Positions 58,489 through 64,000 of a DNA stretch of 64,000 bases are shown one piece after another. The DNA comes from Norana najaformis. Taxonomy: Eukaryota > Annelida > Clitellata > Crassiclitellata > Hormogastridae. The notes beneath the pieces were generated by a model. It did no database searches. It saw only the letters and a list, made by a program, of their open reading frames with translations, and was not told the DNA's origin. Each line of letters begins with the position of its first letter. Within the stretch, counting starts at the first letter, position 1. A program made the position numbers and the translations under genes. The stretch is taken from positions 3,217,545 to 3,281,544 of the forward strand of contig OZ029923.1 of NCBI GenBank assembly GCA_964023275.1. The letters are read 5' to 3'.

Positions 58489-59609
58489 TAAGTCAGTATA
58501 ATAAGTCAGTTCATTATTCATGGTAATAAAAAAACTCCTCGGAAGTACGTTTCCCGAGCCACTCGCCATTAAAGTGTGGGGTATGTGATTGGCAGGACTT
58601 GATTTCCTGTTATTAGCAAAGCATTTGCTAGGAAAGTTCATAATCGTAATCGTATTCGTTAACAATAGATGACTTAAATAAATTTCAAATTGTAGAATTC
58701 ATGTATCGCTACGAAAGAAGATTATTGTCTTGTGTATCTGATAATTATTTCAAACATTTCTCTCAACTTCATATATATCCTACAAGATTTCAGGATAATT
58801 TTTGTAGTACTTTTGCATGAACAAACACTAGGTATTTCAACATTAAATGTTTTGGTCCGTCAATCTGGCAATTTACCTTTAAAAATCCGTAACCTACCTA
58901 AACTGTATGTGTTTAAAAACAACTGCGTGATTTCTTAATCATGTCGCTAGACTTTCATGTCTAACACATGTATGTATTTAGACTGTTTTATTTCTGTTTT
59001 GGAAGTCACAATTATGACTCATTTTGGGTTTCTTAGATCACGATTGTGATCCTTTTTCTTAGTTCAGACTTTCTTTTTAGTTAAGTCATACCTAATATTT
59101 GTTAAATTTTTTTGTCGCCACATGCATTGTTTTGTAATTGGCGGCCCTAATTTATTGGGATCTAGGTCTACCATTTGTATCCCAATAATTAACTGTACAC
59201 TGGCTAATGTATTTGTTCTTTTTTGAATCAATAAAGCTTCAAGTAATAACAATAAGATACAGTAAAGTTCATAATCGTAATCGCAATTGTAAAATCAAAA
59301 TTTCTGAAGCGCTAGTCAAAGCTAAGAGCAGGGCACCAGCATATTCGTGAGCGCTGCGCCAAGTCAGTGGGGTTGTCCAAAGATGCCATGTCAAAAACAC
59401 AACATATTACACCTAGAGAACATTATCAGGTATCAAAATGGCTTATTCATGTATCGCTATCATCATAGATTGTTACCTGCGACCTTTTTGAGAACTTCTT
59501 TCGGCAAGGTACATCGATACACAGTCATAACACTAGCTCCTCCAGGCGTTACGGTAGTCAAGGAACTTGTACTAATGTAATGATGTTCTCCGTAAAATGC
59601 TCTGGCCTC

Positions 59610-59745
<136 letters not shown>

Positions 59746-59884
59746 AATCTCTTATTAAATCCATCCAAGACAATTTCTCCGCCTTGGTACGCATCAGCGG
59801 GCTTAACGGGTATGAAACACCGAATTCCTCTTGGTGAGTCAGCGACTGATCACTCAGAATGCAGACATAATTTGGGAGTAACAT

Positions 59885-60500
59885 TCGACTCCAGTAGGCC
59901 TATTTGTTTCAATGACCATGTAAATGGCATTCGTTAATCATCTCAGTTGACTTAAATAATTACTGAATAAAGAACGCAGCTAACAGCTCGCGAGTGCTTG
60001 AGTACTTGAAGAACTACTCGATTCGTTTTATGAATAGAGTACTCGAGTACTTGCGGCAGCCATAGGCCTACATGGTGTTCGTGGATGTAATTAAATCTTT
60101 CTGCCTGTTTGCTTTATTAATAACAACTATATGTATCAACAAAACACAAGTGAAACACAGTCTAGTACCTCAAACAAATGTCCGTGGAATATTTCAGTCT
60201 AGTGCCTCTGTTTATGCCAGAGAGTTTTAATCCAGTGCCAAATAGGCTGATCAAGAAGGCCAAACACTAACGAATCTATCAACACAAGCACGTTTAAGCG
60301 CATTTGTTTCGTGTCAGTAAAATTTACCAGAACACCCGCGGAAAGCTTTAATTCATTGCTGGATATGTCAGTGAAATAAAAAGTTATGCAGTGAACTTTG
60401 GTTTGGCATCAGTGATTTAACAACCTACATGGTGCTTTTAGGTATTGCGTTGCCTCAGAGCTTAAATTATCGTGTTGTTTTTGTCAAAAAACAGGGCACC
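59885..60500. other. Spacer before the MBOAT promoter
   Basis: No open frame with splice support. A gagtacttga/tcgagtactt inverted motif occurs around 59995-60050. Confidence 0.5.
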
Positions 60501-60512
60501 AGCGTCGTACGC

Positions 60513-60560
60513 TGACGTCATTAAAGTCGCAGAAGTTGGCGTTTTATTCATTTCCGGAAG
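60513..60560 (+). promoter_or_regulatory. Probable promoter elements of the MBOAT gene (CRE and ETS-like)
   Basis: TGACGTCA at 60513-60520 and TTTCCGGAAG at 60551-60560 lie 102 and 62 bp before the ATG at 60622. CRE and ETS sites together are common in TATA-less promoters of housekeeping genes, which suits an acyltransferase. Function is inferred from spacing alone. Confidence 0.45.
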
Positions 60561-60621
60561 AATGAAAGAAGTGACAAAAGAAAGAATTTAAATTAATCAG
60601 TGATTATCTAATTTAGCAAAC

Positions 60622-63600
60622 ATGACACCTCACGAATTTTACGATGGCTCGACAATCTTCCAACCCGTTTCTCGTGTTCTCGGGTTATCAATAGACAAGG
60701 TGGATAATAATGATAATAACAATCGGCGTCCCTAGCGCGTGCACATTAATGAATATTCATGTTGGTATTGATGTATAGGCTATATCAAGACACAATCAAT
60801 AGGCATACAGTCTCGTTAAACTATCTTCCCCCGAGTAAAAGGTGGTTTCGGCGACTTAGCTTTCTTTGGACGCTGTCGATATTTCGAGATTACGATCAAA
60901 AGCCTGCACACATGACTCAACCTGATATAAATTAGTGCGCATGTAGTTTTTGTCAGTATGTATGCATTTTGTACGAATCAATACTTAATATAGCGCCTTT
61001 TTACCTCCAAAAACGCTGTGATGCCTTAAGTGAATATCAACCGATGATTTTTGATCCTTGGACAGATATTCAGATATCTGCTGAGAATGTTACCGCAGTT
61101 AAACTGTTACAGACTAATTCTTGCAATTCTTCATGATTTTTGAGCAAACCCTCAGGCTTTAAGAAATTTCATAAGCTGTTCAAGATATTCAGATGTTTGC
61201 AATCTTAAGGGAAAAGTTTCTCACTATGCAGTGATGTTTATGACTTATATATATAGACTGTGTCATTATCTTGTGTTGCCAAACAAAAGTTACAAAATTG
61301 TATTAGATTTGCAATATGTGATGTATGCCAACCTATATGTATCTTCTCTGGGAGGTAGTCAGAATCAATGGGTGGAAGAAGCTCCTGTCTACAAACTGCA
61401 CCCGAGTTATTGCATATATACTAATTGGACATCTTAAAAGGCTCTATATAAATGCTCAGATACATACATCATACATATATAAATACATCTATATCTTGGC
61501 TTTCTTTGCTTTAGGTCAATTTTTTGGTCTGTCAGTTGACTGCAGTTCTGCTTGGTTTTCCGTTTCGTCGGTTTATGGGACCCCACTTGGTCTCTCCAAC
61601 GCTGAGGCACATCACGGAAGTTATAGTTGGAGTCTGGTTTGCCTACTTCTGTTTCGGAAGGTACGGTTTTTTTCTGAGGATCAAGTAAATAATCCACTGT
61701 GATTTACTCTCTAAAAACAACAGAAAGACTTTATGGAAAATTTGGAACAGTTCCTGTATTTTAGCTGGTGGGATTAAGACAGTTAAATATTAAATTCTGT
61801 GGCATGATGTCTAAAATGTTGAAAATCAGGTCAGTTTCTAGAAGGTCAGTCCACCAAGACAATGAGACAGACTTTGGCGGGTGAGCCTGCTGAAAGAGGT
61901 AGGTCATGAAGCAAGATCAAAGTCAAGGGTACTTGCAGGGAGTTCAATCCGCCGGTGTTCCCATTTGATTTAGGAAGGTCATGCTATCGAGTTGGCCCCA
62001 ATCTGGTTAGGGCAAGAGTTGCCTACTAAAAATACCATAATAGGGTAAAAAAGTCTGGAATTATTAGAAATCTGATCAAAAGTCTTTGAAAATTTAAAAA
62101 CTCTGAGCAAAGAAGAAAGAACCCAAAAATAACTGAACATAAAACGGTGATAAAATACTGTGCTGCTGAAGATTGTCAGAAGTTGGCTGAAATGTTCAGA
62201 AGGCAGACATGCTTCTCCACCGTGGTAATTTTGGTCTCTTTAAGGTGAGAAAGAGACTTCCAAAAAACTGTAATGCAGGCTTTTTTCCAAGAACAGTTTT
62301 AACTGTTTAGAAAAACAAAAGTAAAATTTGATTTTTAATTTGATTTGAAGCATTTATTGACCATTGTACAATAATCAAGTTACGGTTTGTTCCTTTTACA
62401 TTGCATTCTTATGTGTGAAAAGGCGAAACTGAAAGGACCATTTCACAGTTGTAATTGCAATCTTAAGGGCATATTTATGTAGCACTGTTATTTGATAGAA
62501 CTGTTACATGATAGAACTGTTACATGATAGAACTGTTATGTGATATAACTCTTATGTGATAGCACTGTTATGTGATAGAACTGTTATGGGATATAACTGT
62601 TATGTGATAGAACTGTTGCATGATAGAACTGTTACATGATAGAACTGTTATGTGATATAACTCTTATGTGATAGCACTGTTATGTGATAGAACTGTTATG
62701 GGATATAACTGTTATGTGATAGAACTGTTACATGATAGAACTGTTACATGATAGAACTGTTATGTGATATAACTCTTATGTGATAGCACTGTTATGTGAT
62801 AGAACTGTTATGTGATATAACTGTTATGTGATAGAACTGTTACGTGATAGAACTTACTGTATGTGCTCAGGACAGCTCCGGCTGAAGAGTGTGTTCTACC
62901 TGACTACACAAACTGCAATCAGTGACAATGTGTTCTAGGTGACAGAAATTCCAGTAGATGATATTGATATTGCTCATCACATATATCTGTTTTCTTGTTA
63001 TTTGCATCTACAGGCAGATACTGCACTTGGTTGCCCAGAGTCTATTGAGCCTGGTGTTGATGAAGGTCATTGATCCGAGCTTCACTGGGATTGCTGTGCT
63101 CGTTGTCGCTATGAGCTACCTAAGCATCTGCCACATTTACCGGATGATCTATGACTATGGAGGATATACTCTTGACATTACTGGGTTTGAGCCAGAATTT
63201 CATTGTAATCGTAATCATAATCCTGAGATTTCTACAGTGCCCAATGAAAGCCATGTCGCGAGGACCAGCTTATTCGCAGGCACTCAGTCGAAACAAAATC
63301 GATTGGCAAAAGGGGTTTGGTTCCAGGTCAAGATTAGTTTTCTAGGTAGCATGTTTATGTGAATGTGCTCCTAGTTTAATTTGTCAAAATACAGGGGCAT
63401 CAAAATACAGGGGCGTTGCTAACTTGGGTAAATAATAAGAATTATTATTGTTATTGTTATTATTATTATCCTTATCATTATTGTTATAACAATAATTATA
63501 ACTTTTTCATTCTTCAGAGAAATTTTTATGTCATAACGGATCAGTCCTATTTCAGGTAAAAAATAATGATAATAAAAATAATAATAGTAATAGTAGTAAC

Positions 63601-63873
63601 AATAATACAGGGGTAATAAATGGTTGTCTGTGATTGCTCCGTAAGTAATATTTTCTACTGCTTCTGTGTACCTGGATATTTACATAGCACCTGTTTTCTA
63701 GGCGCTACACAATCGTAATGGTTCAGTTTTTCAGCATGCAGGTTTTTTGTAATGTTTGGCAGGCCGCTGATGATCAGTACTCAGCGCCTGATCAGCTTAG
63801 CTTTCAGCCTTCAGGATGGACTTAACGGTGATGATAGCAATTTCTCGGAGACGATGAAGAAGCAAAAGATCCA
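60622..63873 (+). CDS. MBOAT1/2-like lysophospholipid acyltransferase, 5' part
   Basis: Four exons in phase: 60622-60699, 61515-61660, 63014-63184, 63763-63873; the gene continues beyond the window. The protein begins MTPHEFYDGSTIFQPVSRVL, continues LSIDKVNFLVCQL, then transmembrane stretches, YRMIYDYGGYTLDITGPLMI, and STQRLISLAFSLQDG. The order IDQVNF-CQL, then a DYG-x-x-T/S-x-D-x-(T/S)-G-P element and the TQ-(K/R)-(L/I)-x-SLA element are characteristic of the N-terminal third of MBOAT1/MBOAT2-type enzymes, multipass ER proteins that re-acylate lysophospholipids. The catalytic His and Asn regions should lie downstream, outside the window. The donor of exon 3 (GTTTGA) is weak, but the phase fits. 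Assignment between MBOAT1 and MBOAT2 is not possible here. Confidence 0.85.
61665..62450. other. MBOAT intron 2, left part
   Basis: AT-rich intron sequence with no recognised element. Confidence 0.5.
62480..62855. repeat. 17-bp minisatellite with higher-order repeat
   Basis: About 21 units of atgtgatagaactgtt-type sequence in MBOAT intron 2. Variants (catgatag, gggatata, actctt, agcactg) recur in the same order about every 119 bp, which marks a higher-order unit of seven. Confidence 0.9.
63203..63330 (-). mobile_element. LINE 3' end, minus orientation
   Basis: Starts cattgtaatcgtaatcataa about 20 bp after MBOAT exon 3 and includes agtcgaaacaaaatcgattg. Confidence 0.7.
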
Positions 63874-63884
63874 GTATGTTATGT

Positions 63885-64000
63885 CGCATGACAGTCATAT
63901 CACTTGACAGTTCTATAACTGAGCAGTTCTGTCATGTAACAGTTATACCATATAACAGTTATATCGCATAACGGTTCTCTCACATAACTGTTCTATCACA
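63885..64000. repeat. 17-bp minisatellite in inverted orientation, running off the window
   Basis: Units such as taacagttatatcgcataac and ctgttctatcaca are the reverse complement of the 62480-62855 units. It begins about 12 bp after MBOAT exon 4. Confidence 0.85.

Noticed and set aside
61434-61697. Minus-strand ORF over MBOAT exon 2
   Set aside because: Antisense of a well-supported plus-strand exon with GT/AG borders and family resemblance.

Overview
This is animal nuclear DNA: long introns with GT/AG borders, dense microsatellites, and many LINE, SINE and MITE copies. No organism can be named from the sequence. A gp130-type cytokine receptor (Ig, cytokine-binding pair, three fibronectin III domains) beside an MBOAT lysophospholipid acyltransferase gene, in a genome full of tRNA-derived SINEs and CR1/L2-like LINEs, fits an invertebrate deuterostome (echinoderm, hemichordate or cephalochordate) best; that placement is an inference. 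All three genes lie on the + strand.

Receptor gene 1 (1446-32070; its signal-peptide exon lies upstream of the window) can be spliced by eye from 14 exon slots with matching phases. It encodes Ig, a two-domain cytokine-binding module with a WSDNN variant of the WSXWS box, three FNIII domains, one transmembrane helix, a box1-like Trp/Pro motif and a short tail ending at 32070. The slot for the second half of the first cytokine-binding domain has two alternative exons (5467-5660 and 10077-10264) with identical phases. Only one of them can be used per mRNA if the frame is to hold. A decayed third copy sits at about 8255.

Receptor gene 2 (38373-58377) is complete: nine exons, 2343 coding nucleotides, 780 residues. 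Its first two thirds, including introns, are a tandem segmental duplicate of gene 1 (about 62-16870 against 39671-54983). After the WSDNN exon the two genes are unrelated: gene 2 has a single Ig exon, its own transmembrane exon and a large single-exon tail. The tail has three 29-residue repeats with paired tyrosines, then ten 11-residue repeats of the form Y-(M/L/V)-D-L-x7. The spacing between tyrosine motifs equals that of ITAMs. The locus has therefore produced a chimeric receptor with a shared ligand-binding head and a new multi-tyrosine signalling tail. The alternative exon of gene 1 is missing from gene 2; retroelement fragments occupy that interval.

The third gene starts at 60622 and runs off the right edge: four exons of an MBOAT1/2-like acyltransferase, with a CRE and an ETS-like site just upstream of the ATG.

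The rest is introns and spacer: tRNA-derived SINEs with (AAT)n tails, CR1/L2-like and RTE-like LINE fragments (the best RT fragment is at 14911-16083, minus strand), retroelement C-terminal fragments at 47.7-49.8 kb, a mariner-like and a hAT-like MITE with target duplications, a perfect 49-bp-arm palindrome at 17.6 kb, and several minisatellites, one of which carries a CRE palindrome in each unit.
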